Below the pieces are notes generated by a model that saw only the letters and a list, made by a program, of their open reading frames with translations, made no database searches and was not told where the DNA came from. From positions 62,001 to 126,000 of the forward strand of contig JAZQHB010000040.1 of assembly GCA_045540355.1 (NCBI GenBank): DNA of 64,000 nucleotides. Direction: 5' to 3'. Below are positions 27,301 to 36,054 of this stretch, in pieces. Every line of letters begins with the position of its first letter. Position 1 is the stretch's first letter. Origin of the DNA: RGIG2945 sp045540355. Its GTDB lineage: Bacteria > Bacillota > Clostridia > Oscillospirales > Acutalibacteraceae. The position numbers and the translations under genes are program-made.

Positions 27301-30300
27301 TCATTTGAAATTTCTTCCACATTAACATTGAACATTTTCAATGATGAAATAACTGTCGGTTTTAAAACATCTGCTATATGTTTCTTCTTGCTGTCAGCTT
27401 TAAGCATAGAATTAAGTGTTTCGATTACATTAAAAATCTTATGTCGTACTTCTGTTTTCTTTTTATTTTCTGTTGCTTTTCTTCGAGATTCTCTAAATGC
27501 TGCAGTTAAATTCTTTTCCTGTTCTTCAAGCCTTTTACTATGTTTCTGCTTCAGCTGCTTGATTTTTTCTTTGTGCTCGTTTTGTAGTTCTGTTACTTTG
27601 TTCTTGTGGTCTTCTTTAAGCTTTGCTATCGCTTGACCGTGTTTATATTTCAGCCTATTTATTTCAGCTTGCTTTCTGTCTGCAACTGTATGCAAGGTCG
27701 ATACATTCCAATAACTGTCATACACTTCTGTTAAAAGCTCCTGAGCAATTAAATCTGCATCCGCTTCGTACTCTGCTAATGTGTTTTCTTCCACATTCTG
27801 CAGGGTATCAATCGCTTCCATAAGTGCAAACGGTTGGTCGTTTGAAGATATACCGGGATCAAAATACTGTGGGAACATCTCGGATAATTCCTGCCACTGT
27901 GTATCAAGGCTTATCCTTGCATCGTTCGACAGTGTTATTCTACCCATTGTCTTTTTGCGGAATTCGTTATAACTGCCGTATTTGTATGCAACTTCTTGTT
28001 GCTGTTCTTCATCAAGATATACTCTGCAGTTTCGGACAAAATTTAGAATATCTTGTGTTTCCTGTGTTCTTACCGGTTTGATATACACATTATTCTGCAA
28101 CCAATTTACTGCCGGCATAGCTTTTTCTTTTATGCTATCCCATGTTATATCTTCTCCGCTTGCAATGTATCCATAGAAATTGTTGAGCAGAGGAACAAAT
28201 TCAGACTTGTTTCCTCTTGCGTGAGATATTCTCATCAGGTGACCTGCCGCCGCTTCGATAGAGGTTTTTGTGAATTTTGTACCGCCTGTTACTGTTTTCT
28301 GAATTTTCAGCAGTTGTCTTAAATACTCATTATCCTCACGAAGTTTTGCGTTTTCTTTTTCAAGAATGGCATCAACTTTTTCTTTCTGCTCAAGATAGGC
28401 AGGATCTCTTTGGGAGTATTTTATTTCAGATTTTCCACTACTTCCTTTACTTTCTCCAAAGCTTCTTCTTCCGTCTTGCTCTTCTCCACTAAAGGAATAG
28501 CTTGTTTTGCCGCTTCTTCCTTCAAGTTCGGATCTATACTCCCGATAAGAAGCAAAATCTTGTTTCCTATATGTACAGAGTACTTCTTCTCCATAACAAG
28601 ATTCAATAGACTCGAACGGTTGTGGTATTTGTTCATACTCATTTTTCAATATCCACCTTTCAATAGTGTTAGCAGTTTCTCTTTCTGTTGTTATCAATAC
28701 AATTTTTGTAATTTCAGGATTATCGATATCGCCTCGAACATACATCAACATACCATATACTGTACCAGCATGTAATACAGTTTCTCCATTTGGAGTTATC
28801 GGAAATTTTTCATTATTGTGTTTATGCCCGGTATAATTTGAGAGAAGTGCTTCTCTTTCTGCCGGAGTTATTAAGCCTCCATAACTCGCCCAACCGAAAT
28901 TATTGTATTGTTGTTCTGTGTATTTTTCATTTGAATATCTGCCAGAAAGTTTTGTTTCACTCTGCATATTATTATACTCTTTTTGCCCCTCAGAATCAAG
29001 ATTTTCGGGGGAAGATTTATAGTTTTCACTTGCATCTTCAAGAGCATCTGCAAAGAGGTTTTGGAGTTCTTCGGCGGCATCTGCCATTTCAGCTACATAC
29101 TTTGCTTCTTTGGAATCAGGCTTGAGTTTTGAGTATGCTGACTTGATTTTTGATGCAAGGTCATCAATAAAGCTTTTAATCTTTTCAAAGAGAGTCATAT
29201 CCTTCTGTGCAAGCTTCTTGATAACCTTACCATCTGCAAGCATCTGCTCGCAGGAATCTGCAATTACTTCTTCATAAGCTTCGTCGTAACTAAGCTTTCT
29301 ACCGTTTCGTTCCGCTTTATCCATCTGTTCACGAACAAGCTGATTGACAGGCACACCTTTTTTGCCGTACTGCTCCATAAGAAAGTCAGCAAGGGTTTGG
29401 AATTTTTCTTCTGACCATTGTTTTATGAAGTGTGTCAGCTCGTGTGATGCGGTAAAAAGAACGGTTCCCTCTGCATTTTGTCCTGCGTTAATATCGAGAT
29501 ATATTGTGCTTTCGGATGATTTGTAATAACCGTTCGGTGCTTCTTTTATCTCACCGTTTTCGTCCTTATAAACTCTTTTGCCGCTTTCATCCACATAAGA
29601 ATCATATATTACAAATTTAACTCCTGTTGCTTTTGAAAGTGCTTCTACACCTTTGACCGATGTTTTCTGAATGTCGGTCATTTTCTTTTTTGTTGCATCA
29701 AACAGATATGTAACACTACCGGCCTTTTTATTTTCACCTCTGCTGATTTTGGTTTTTAAAAGCTCTTTTTTATTCTGCTTATCGTTTTCAATGCGTAACT
29801 TATTGGCAAGCTTACCTATGTCGTAGGCAGTTTTTCTCTGCACCGGGTCAAGAAGTAAAGCATAATCATCTTTTGCAAGCTCAGCAGTCGGCATATTGTA
29901 TCTTCCATAAGCAAATGCGTGCTCCACACCTTTGATATATTTAGGTGCATCTAATGCTTTGGGGTCGTAATTCTCAATAAGCATCTTCGAAGCTTCAGGA
30001 GGAAGGCCCATATCAGCAACCGCTTCATATACAAGACCTTCGTCTTTGGAATTGAAGTCAAGGCTTCTGACATCAACATTTCTGCCGTTATCAAGTCTTA
30101 CTTTTGTCTTGCCGCTTTCATCTGTAAGGATATCGGTTATCCTTACGGCTTCTTTAGTTCCCGCAAGAAATGTTTTGCCGCTTGTTGCTACAGGTGCGGA
30201 CGGTAATTTTTCTTTCTGAATATCAAGGTCAGAATCATCTGCAACAACATTTTCGGACTGGGTAACTACTTCTTCAGGTGTTTCAACTGCATTCTTCTCC

Positions 30301-32456
30301 ATTGCAACATCATACAGACGGCGGTATACATCGGCGTTTATTCTGTCTGTTCCGATTCTTTCTGCCCAATCGCTTGAGTAACCACCCGATTTTATGTTGT
30401 CTGCAGACATTTCATTTCTGATTCGGTCGGCATACTTACTGTTCTTTAATGCATTTTTCTCTCTGAGGGTTAAGGCTTCGCCCGTGAGTTCCTTTACAAG
30501 TCCTTTTGCCGCTTTTTCTAAATTGACATTCTGCGAATTCTCACCGAGTTCATTAAACCTTTTGACTACCGCTTTTTCAATTTTTGCTGCATCTGCTTTT
30601 TCGATAGTATATTCATTAGCAACAATCTGCCGTCTCGTCTGACCTTTGGAGAGAGTTTTCCCGGCATCAAGCTTTTTCTGATACTTGGTTGCCAATTTAT
30701 TCGCAACTGTACCTTTTTCCAATTCAAGTCCCTCTGTGACAAGGTCCTGTTGGGTGATACCGTCCATATAGTAGTTCTTTGTAACTTGGTTGTTATACTG
30801 TGCATTGCGGATTGCTGTTGCTCCGCCTGCGTGTATACCACCCGATATTGCACCGCCTACAAAAGCTGATGCGGTATCTTGTGCCAGATGTTTTGTTGCT
30901 GTAGCTTTTGCTTCTTCTTCGGTGTATCCTTGGCTCATAAGGCTTTTAATCTCAAGCTGATATTTACTCTTGTCCTGCATTACAAGTCTATCAGCAAACT
31001 CGCTGAGAATGTTTGATGTGCTTTCTTCAAGTCCTTCTGCACCTGCTTGTTTCAGTATATTAGTTATGACTTCTTTTACCGTTATACCCTTTGTAAGTTT
31101 GAATAATCTCTCAATTCCGAGTGCTTCCGAAACTGCTTCAGCAAGGCCGACTAAGGTACCGTATTTAATAGCATCCCGATCTGATGATCCGCGTGCACGA
31201 GCGTCATCGATAGCCGATGCTGCTGCTTTGCCGAAATGAATCAAACCGGTTATAAACTTGCCACCCGGTAGTGCATTTAATGGAGCAAGTACTGCACTGT
31301 CCGTCGTCGACACAAACTGGCTGTATAAATCGCCCCAACCTTTTTCTCCTAAGGGCGTATCAATTGTGCCGAACTCGTTGAGTTTTGTACCGATTCCTTC
31401 TTGTACTGCTCCTGCATACTCTCCGGGAGAAACTTCTCCGTCTTCTGTAATTACACCTCTCGCCAACTGACCGTCGTATTTTGCGATAGTATCAGCAATT
31501 CCAAGAAAAGAAGTCGGTATAGAGCCTATAGTGTGCAATATCCCAGAGCCGACATTATCCGTTGCGGAAGCTTGAATTTCTTTGATTTTTGCATCTTTCT
31601 TTTCTTTATTTTTTTTATTGTTGACTTCTGTTGCATAGTCATACGCTTTTTGCGGATTATCGATGTAATATGCACCGAATCTGTTTTGCTCATCTTCAGT
31701 CCATTCATCTGTCGGCTTCATATAACTATCATCTTCTTTGAGACCACGGAGTATTTCGTTATTACCTTGACCTATAATCTCAAGGCCATTTCTCGGTGCA
31801 TTTAAACCACTTATAATAGCATGATTATATGTTTCACCTCGCTGTGCCTGTTCTTCTCTTGCCGCTTTTTTATCCTTTTCTTTTTTATCTTGATCAGTAA
31901 TATACTTCTCCCAACCTTTTGCCGCTTCACCCGAGTCAATTTTTGCTTGGATTTTCTTTTCTTCGTCCTGCTGTTCAAGATATTCTTTTAAGGCTGCATC
32001 GTAATCTTCTTGTGAGCTGTACTGTGACATTAAGTCTTCTTTGTCTTTGAATGCTTTATATACTTCGTTGTAATTACTATCGTACAGTTTTAAAGCTTCA
32101 TCAAGAGATTTGTATGCATCTTCCCCGAGCTTGTCCTTGTTATAATTGATATATGCTCTGATGGTATCAGCTTTCATTCTTGTGCTATTTCCGCTTTTGT
32201 AAAAGTTCGCTGCAGAACCCTTGGCATCATCAACAGTCATATTATCAAATCTGCTCTGTGCATCTGTGAAATATGTCTCTGAGTCTTTCAGAAAGCTGTT
32301 TATGTAGTCGTTATCAACTTCATAAGTGTAATTTTCTTTTGATTCACTCCTGAGTTTCCATAATTCATCAACAGTTGGACGCTTTGTTTCTGCTTCAACT
32401 GATGACTTTTTGTTTCTTCTTTGTTCCCACAACTCATCAGCAGTAAGTCTTCCCAT
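24318..32456 (-). CDS. Giant polyvalent virion protein with zincin metalloprotease domain (2,712 aa)
   Basis: The largest gene of the phage. Two DELW repeats open the protein (TADELWEQRR and TVDELWKLRS). A Gly/Ala-rich hydrophobic region (about 300-545) could insert in a membrane. A zincin domain follows with HELTH at about 1005-1009 and a downstream YEEVIADSCEQML that may give the third ligand. Then come an Arg/Ser-rich region near 1260-1300, a long coiled coil (about 1600-1665) and a large helical C-terminus with one hydrophobic helix (VITSMIINSALAAVVYAG). This matches the large polyvalent proteins of clostridial phages, thought to be injected with DNA. Strong ribosome site GAGGAGG; ATG at 32456. 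Confidence 0.82.
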   Translation of the reverse strand: MGRLTADELWEQRRNKKSSVEAETKRPTVDELWKLRSESKENYTYEVDNDYINSFLKDSETYFTDAQSRFDNMTVDDAKGSAANFYKSGNSTRMKADTIRAYINYNKDKLGEDAYKSLDEALKLYDSNYNEVYKAFKDKEDLMSQYSSQEDYDAALKEYLEQQDEEKKIQAKIDSGEAAKGWEKYITDQDKKEKDKKAAREEQAQRGETYNHAIISGLNAPRNGLEIIGQGNNEILRGLKEDDSYMKPTDEWTEDEQNRFGAYYIDNPQKAYDYATEVNNKKNKEKKDAKIKEIQASATDNVGSGILHTIGSIPTSFLGIADTIAKYDGQLARGVITEDGEVSPGEYAGAVQEGIGTKLNEFGTIDTPLGEKGWGDLYSQFVSTTDSAVLAPLNALPGGKFITGLIHFGKAAASAIDDARARGSSDRDAIKYGTLVGLAEAVSEALGIERLFKLTKGITVKEVITNILKQAGAEGLEESTSNILSEFADRLVMQDKSKYQLEIKSLMSQGYTEEEAKATATKHLAQDTASAFVGGAISGGIHAGGATAIRNAQYNNQVTKNYYMDGITQQDLVTEGLELEKGTVANKLATKYQKKLDAGKTLSKGQTRRQIVANEYTIEKADAAKIEKAVVKRFNELGENSQNVNLEKAAKGLVKELTGEALTLREKNALKNSKYADRIRNEMSADNIKSGGYSSDWAERIGTDRINADVYRRLYDVAMEKNAVETPEEVVTQSENVVADDSDLDIQKEKLPSAPVATSGKTFLAGTKEAVRITDILTDESGKTKVRLDNGRNVDVRSLDFNSKDEGLVYEAVADMGLPPEASKMLIENYDPKALDAPKYIKGVEHAFAYGRYNMPTAELAKDDYALLLDPVQRKTAYDIGKLANKLRIENDKQNKKELLKTKISRGENKKAGSVTYLFDATKKKMTDIQKTSVKGVEALSKATGVKFVIYDSYVDESGKRVYKDENGEIKEAPNGYYKSSESTIYLDINAGQNAEGTVLFTASHELTHFIKQWSEEKFQTLADFLMEQYGKKGVPVNQLVREQMDKAERNGRKLSYDEAYEEVIADSCEQMLADGKVIKKLAQKDMTLFEKIKSFIDDLASKIKSAYSKLKPDSKEAKYVAEMADAAEELQNLFADALEDASENYKSSPENLDSEGQKEYNNMQSETKLSGRYSNEKYTEQQYNNFGWASYGGLITPAEREALLSNYTGHKHNNEKFPITPNGETVLHAGTVYGMLMYVRGDIDNPEITKIVLITTERETANTIERWILKNEYEQIPQPFESIESCYGEEVLCTYRKQDFASYREYRSELEGRSGKTSYSFSGEEQDGRRSFGESKGSSGKSEIKYSQRDPAYLEQKEKVDAILEKENAKLREDNEYLRQLLKIQKTVTGGTKFTKTSIEAAAGHLMRISHARGNKSEFVPLLNNFYGYIASGEDITWDSIKEKAMPAVNWLQNNVYIKPVRTQETQDILNFVRNCRVYLDEEQQQEVAYKYGSYNEFRKKTMGRITLSNDARISLDTQWQELSEMFPQYFDPGISSNDQPFALMEAIDTLQNVEENTLAEYEADADLIAQELLTEVYDSYWNVSTLHTVADRKQAEINRLKYKHGQAIAKLKEDHKNKVTELQNEHKEKIKQLKQKHSKRLEEQEKNLTAAFRESRRKATENKKKTEVRHKIFNVIETLNSMLKADSKKKHIADVLKPTVISSLKMFNVNVEEISNEIAQYDKLIASETDPKKIRAYETSIDELFRQVGSISLKLSEFKKAYHSIKDSPDITVANIYDEVVENVIEATINMVGNTPVKDMSLEQLESVHGMYKMVLSRVRDHNRNFIALKKATSEELALKVMDEIRGFSKSGKRLALLDEIKSFGWNNLKPAYAFEVIGSDTLKQLYNNVRKGEDVWAVDVEEAKVFAEEMRKRYSFKDWDFKKTHEFTANNGEKFKLTLEQMMSLYAYSKRKQADEHLDIGGFVFDDSIEVTEKPKAGVPIKYKVNDANPYAVGRKTLFEIVETLTPAQRGYVDEMQEYLSGVMGEKGNEISLQMYGIRLFKEKHYFPLKSAQQYMYINNKVPGELKIKNSGFTKGTVPGADNPIILQNFSDVWGNHIHDMAMYHGFVLPLEDFNKVFNYRTSMATDKESIKGYLQNAFGKQAQNYISGLLVDLNKGARLKDTTTSISNKSISKFKKAATMASLSVIIQQPSAFARATAYIDWKYMLSTRPKPVKTQKIWDEVKRYAPVAIIKEMGVFDVHTSRSTVDWINGNVVNGKRKFMGKLDDFLSTPTEYMDKMTWCWIWEAVKKETQTLKNFKSGSEEFFKACGERFTEIISMTQVYDSVLSRSAMMRSQDTAAKMATAFKAEPTVNQNMLINAIIQGKRGNRKYARKAITGVITSMIINSALAAVVYAGRDDDEDETYQEKYIGSLINQLIDSTNPLNLFPYLSDIASLIDGYDVERSDMSIIADVIDSFNNLTSDSKSIYRKTEDFAGSIAAIFGLPVKNIMRDFRGVYNVINTAINGPDTTPEGLKRAIREAITGKEDSKQRQVFDAYVSGDEEEIERVLELYDGDESEVASKITKAVKEYYISGDIDSDTATQYLIQYAGKDEDEVYWDIREWDYIAGNSSGDGYSKYGNFYTAVETGIDLRTIINEYISNGVDESDLAGQITKHFKPIYKEMSNTERARLQSYLLNAYEMILTDGMTAEEKEAFRERKKKEISKWLEE

Positions 32457-32479
32457 TTATTATCCTCCTCATCTTTCAA

Positions 32480-33739
32480 TCAGAACCCATAATAATCAGC
32501 TAAATAATTAAATTCTCCTACATCCAACTTACCTGTCTCATACCAATTACTCAAGATAGTTTTAATGTAATCATTATTTGTACTTGCTCCTGCAGGCTTA
32601 GGTCCCATCTCTTGTCCTTTTTTTACTTGTTCTATGAATTTTTTGGTATTTTCTGTTGCACGGGCAGTTGTTTTACCGCTTGTATCACTTGCTGCTGCCA
32701 CTTTTTGGGCATCAAGTTTCGCCATTTCTCTTTCGTGCTCTAAATTATTCGCTCTTCTGGTTTCAGCAAGCGATTCATTATACTGACGAACTTTTTCCTG
32801 ATACTCTCTTTCTGCAAGTTCTCTATTTATTGCATCCTGCTCTGCACCGTAGCCGGCGTTATACGCATTCCAGTATTCAGCACTATCCATCTGCTGATTC
32901 TGATAGAATGTATCGCTCTCTCGATCATAGACATTGAAATAATTACCGCTATAATAGTCACGATCGGAAGCAAGCATATTATATTGGTCAAACCACTTGG
33001 AGTAATCTCTGCCCTCTGCATCAGAAAGAACATTATACTGATTTAGTAATTTGTCACCCTCCATATTGTATTTATCAAGTGCCAGCTGATACAGTTCCGG
33101 TACAATATCATTTAACTGCTGAAGATGTGCCTGGTATGCCTGGTTACCTGCAGTCGATGCGTATGAGTTGCCGTAACCACCGGTCATTGCTGCAGCTTGT
33201 CCCATTGTATCCATCATAGCAAGCTTGCCTTGTGTCATATACTTATCCTTGTACTGCTGATACAACGCATCCCCGTTAAGATCATAAGAAAACTCTTCAC
33301 GATTAAGGATTGAATCAAGTGTGTTTTTAAGATATTGGTCATATTGCGATTCATACTTGCCGTAATTCTTCAAAGCACTTTCTGCAGCGTTTTTCTGACT
33401 TTCCGCATAGTTGGTTGCATCGTTACCTTTAAATCCACCCTCATACTTTGTTAAATCAATATTGGACCATTTGTTATTTATTGTTTGTTTAGCTGTAGAA
33501 TTAGATTTTTTACTGCTCGAGTCGTTGCCATAAAGCTTTGAAAGTGTGTTGTTACCCGCAATACCATCAACAGAAAGTCCGTTTGCTTTCTGATATGCCT
33601 GTACTGCTTTCTTAGTTGCATTGCCGTATATTCCGTCCGCACCGCTTGAACCGACCGAGTATCCTGCACTTATGAGTGCGTTTTGCAGCTTTTTAACATC
33701 AGAACCGCTGCTTCCGTTTTTTAGTGTTGTATATGCCAT
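32480..33739 (-). CDS. Virion protein with N-terminal peptidoglycan-binding domain
   Basis: A 419-residue protein. Residues 1-70 are a PG_binding_1 module (GSDVKKLQNALISAGYSVGSSGADGIYG...YQKANGLSVDGIAG). The rest is Tyr/Gln/Asn-rich and helical, with a central Gly/Ala patch (DTMGQAAAMTGGYGNSYASTAGNQAYQAHL) that could contact membrane. It ends in a charged coiled coil. It precedes the giant zincin protein and is probably an internal or tail-tip virion protein that engages the cell wall during DNA entry (inference). Confidence 0.75.
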   Translation of the reverse strand: MAYTTLKNGSSGSDVKKLQNALISAGYSVGSSGADGIYGNATKKAVQAYQKANGLSVDGIAGNNTLSKLYGNDSSSKKSNSTAKQTINNKWSNIDLTKYEGGFKGNDATNYAESQKNAAESALKNYGKYESQYDQYLKNTLDSILNREEFSYDLNGDALYQQYKDKYMTQGKLAMMDTMGQAAAMTGGYGNSYASTAGNQAYQAHLQQLNDIVPELYQLALDKYNMEGDKLLNQYNVLSDAEGRDYSKWFDQYNMLASDRDYYSGNYFNVYDRESDTFYQNQQMDSAEYWNAYNAGYGAEQDAINRELAEREYQEKVRQYNESLAETRRANNLEHEREMAKLDAQKVAAASDTSGKTTARATENTKKFIEQVKKGQEMGPKPAGASTNNDYIKTILSNWYETGKLDVGEFNYLADYYGF

Positions 33740-33751
33740 TTATTATTCCTC

Positions 33752-35299
33752 CTATTCATCAATAAATCCTGCTACAATCAGCCTCAACGAATAAACCGTA
33801 GTATCGCTTGCAATTGCTTCGGGTGACAAAGTTTTTATAAATAAAGCGTTGAATGGTTCGGGTTCTTCCACACCCAACCTCATTATTCCGCAATCTGCAA
33901 CCCACATATTACTTTCTTTGGAATTACCGGTACTGTATGCAGAAACGATATTAAACGGTGTTTCTATCGCGATAGTGTTCGACTTATATAACGCTCCAAC
34001 TTTAGTATTACTGTCAACCTTTATTGCAAAATTACCGAACATAAGATACTGTCCGTTGTTCCATATTTTATAGTGCCATTTATTTGCAGGCCACGAAACA
34101 CCAGTTTCAGGGTCCGGTGCTACTGCCGAATCAGTTTCATCGCAATATTTCGTTACTTGGTAAATTCCGTCTTCAACAACAAAACCGTTTACAATTTGAT
34201 TATGCAAATAAAAATCCCAATCGTTTGCGATTTCGAACGATTTATCGTGAGTTGCGTATCCGCCAAAACATATCTTGTTACCTCCAAAATGATAATCTAT
34301 TTTATCACTCGGAATTATTCTCGACTTAGCTTTGTTCGCTCCTGTTACATCATCCGATGCAACTATATCAATCAGATAACTCGTTGTCGTATCTTCAACA
34401 ACATTTTCGAGATATACATCTGCAATATCACTTAAATTCTCGAATAATATCTCGCCACCTGTTTTTGGACTTCCGTCGGGATATCTGCATATATATCTGA
34501 CTTGACAAAAATTCAGTTGCTCATCATTTACTATTATTTTGTTATAAACTCGCTTAACCTTAATATGTAAAAATGTTCCGTTATCTTTCGGATTGTGATT
34601 TTCATCGCATCGTTCACAGTCAATTATTACAACATCAGGTTTAGAATACGGACAGAAATCAATATATCTTTCTTCGGACTTTGTATTATTGTTAGAATCC
34701 CAAACTGCAGCTAAAACTCTGACTAATCCTGAAAAATTCAGATTTTTCGATGTGTATCTGAAATCATATTGCCCTGACGGTTGAACAACATTCTTTATTG
34801 CATACATTACTCCTCCAAAAGTGGCACCGTTGCTAAACTCGGGAGATATTTCAAAATGCACACGACTTATATTTTGAATATATATATCTTTGAATTTTAA
34901 TGGCAAATCTCCGTTATCGGGCGTTACCGTAAGATTTACCGTAGGCAGCTCGCTCATAGACAATTTAATGCTCTTCTGAGTTGCCGTACCGACTTCTTTT
35001 GTGTACGAACTGTCTGAATATGTTCTTATTGTTGCTCTGATTCGACCCTCACCGTTGTTTTTAACAAATCGCGAATTAATCAGTTTTATTTCTTCAGCGT
35101 TAAAATTAAAATAGTTTTTGTTCTGTACTGTTGCCCTTTGACCTAATTTAATCTGCTTGATTAACTCAAAATCAAATTCCTCTAATGTTATATTGATTAA
35201 AGAATAATATTTATTGTTTTTTGGTGTGTAGGTAACACAAATCTTTCCTGTTATATATTCCGTTGAGCAAGTCAACGAATTAATTACAGTTGCATTCAT
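33752..35299 (-). CDS. Phage minor structural protein, DUF859-like
   Basis: A 515-residue mostly beta protein resembling DUF859 minor structural proteins of Gram-positive phages. Repeated beta-sandwich units (LPTVNLTVTPDNGDLPLKF; IDFCPYSKPDVVIIDCERCDENHN) are followed by KICFGGYATHDKSFEIANDWDFYLHNQIV and a C-terminal head segment (WPANKWHYKIWNNGQYLMFGNFAI) typical of fibre tips. Its start codon shares one base with the upstream stop. Confidence 0.75.
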   Translation of the reverse strand: MNATVINSLTCSTEYITGKICVTYTPKNNKYYSLINITLEEFDFELIKQIKLGQRATVQNKNYFNFNAEEIKLINSRFVKNNGEGRIRATIRTYSDSSYTKEVGTATQKSIKLSMSELPTVNLTVTPDNGDLPLKFKDIYIQNISRVHFEISPEFSNGATFGGVMYAIKNVVQPSGQYDFRYTSKNLNFSGLVRVLAAVWDSNNNTKSEERYIDFCPYSKPDVVIIDCERCDENHNPKDNGTFLHIKVKRVYNKIIVNDEQLNFCQVRYICRYPDGSPKTGGEILFENLSDIADVYLENVVEDTTTSYLIDIVASDDVTGANKAKSRIIPSDKIDYHFGGNKICFGGYATHDKSFEIANDWDFYLHNQIVNGFVVEDGIYQVTKYCDETDSAVAPDPETGVSWPANKWHYKIWNNGQYLMFGNFAIKVDSNTKVGALYKSNTIAIETPFNIVSAYSTGNSKESNMWVADCGIMRLGVEEPEPFNALFIKTLSPEAIASDTTVYSLRLIVAGFIDE

Positions 35300-36054
35300 T
35301 ATTTAATCCCTCCTAACCACTTCCCGACAACTCCTCCGTTGCTGTCAATTTCATTCAGATAACCACCAAATTTAAGTGACATATTGATTGTAATGTTACC
35401 GATTTCAAGCGTTGAACCACTAATTTTTACAACAGGAACATCACTATTATCGCCGTAAAGCTCCACGCCTGCTGTTGTGTATCTTGCTGAACATTGTTCG
35501 GTATACATTCCGTCTTCGTTAATCTCCGTACCGTATTGTCCGACTTCCATTCCGTAAAGTGGCCAACCGTTAATCTCATCTACTTTTCCTATTTTAAGCC
35601 AGGCATTTGATTTTCTTAGTGTTGTGTATTCGGCTGATTCAATATCCTGGTCCTCACTCAAGACCATTTCCAATCCGAGAGAGGATTTTTTAAACGCTGC
35701 TTCTGTTTCCTGCTTATATGTACCAAACTCTGATTGTGCTACATAACTTCCTCTTAATCTGTCTGATATCTCCTGATAGAACGCATCGACTATCTCCGCA
35801 TTTTTGATTATCAGACTTTTTATCGAATTAAATCTGCTTGTATCCTGATTAGATACTGAATTCGCACTACCGATTACAGAAGAAGAAACATTGGTCAATC
35901 CGACCCCTGATGTATTCTGTGACTGTCCGAAATCTATATTCCCCAAAGCAAAGTTGAGCTGTTCTACCAACTGATGAAGATAACTTCTTATCTGTACAAG
36001 CTGACCCGACTCTGACTTAGAGTCAATGTTAGGATACATAATATTTGTACTCAT
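35299..36054 (-). CDS. Hypothetical tail/fibre structural protein
   Basis: A 251-residue protein with no recognised family. Residues 15-120 are helical (QLVQIRSYLHQLVEQLNFALG; FNSIKSLIIKNAEIVDAFYQEI). The C-terminus is beta-rich (LKIGKVDEINGWPLYGMEVGQYG; VVKISGSTLEIGNITINMSLKFGGYL). A helical trimer stalk with a beta end fits a phage fibre or tail knob (inference). One-base overlaps with both neighbours show tight translational coupling. Confidence 0.65.
   Translation of the reverse strand: MSTNIMYPNIDSKSESGQLVQIRSYLHQLVEQLNFALGNIDFGQSQNTSGVGLTNVSSSVIGSANSVSNQDTSRFNSIKSLIIKNAEIVDAFYQEISDRLRGSYVAQSEFGTYKQETEAAFKKSSLGLEMVLSEDQDIESAEYTTLRKSNAWLKIGKVDEINGWPLYGMEVGQYGTEINEDGMYTEQCSARYTTAGVELYGDNSDVPVVKISGSTLEIGNITINMSLKFGGYLNEIDSNGGVVGKWLGGIK

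Noticed and set aside
24318..32456. Two or more fused genes by sequencing error
   Set aside because: The frame is continuous with uniform codon use and no internal ribosome site; giant proteins of this type are known in clostridial phages.
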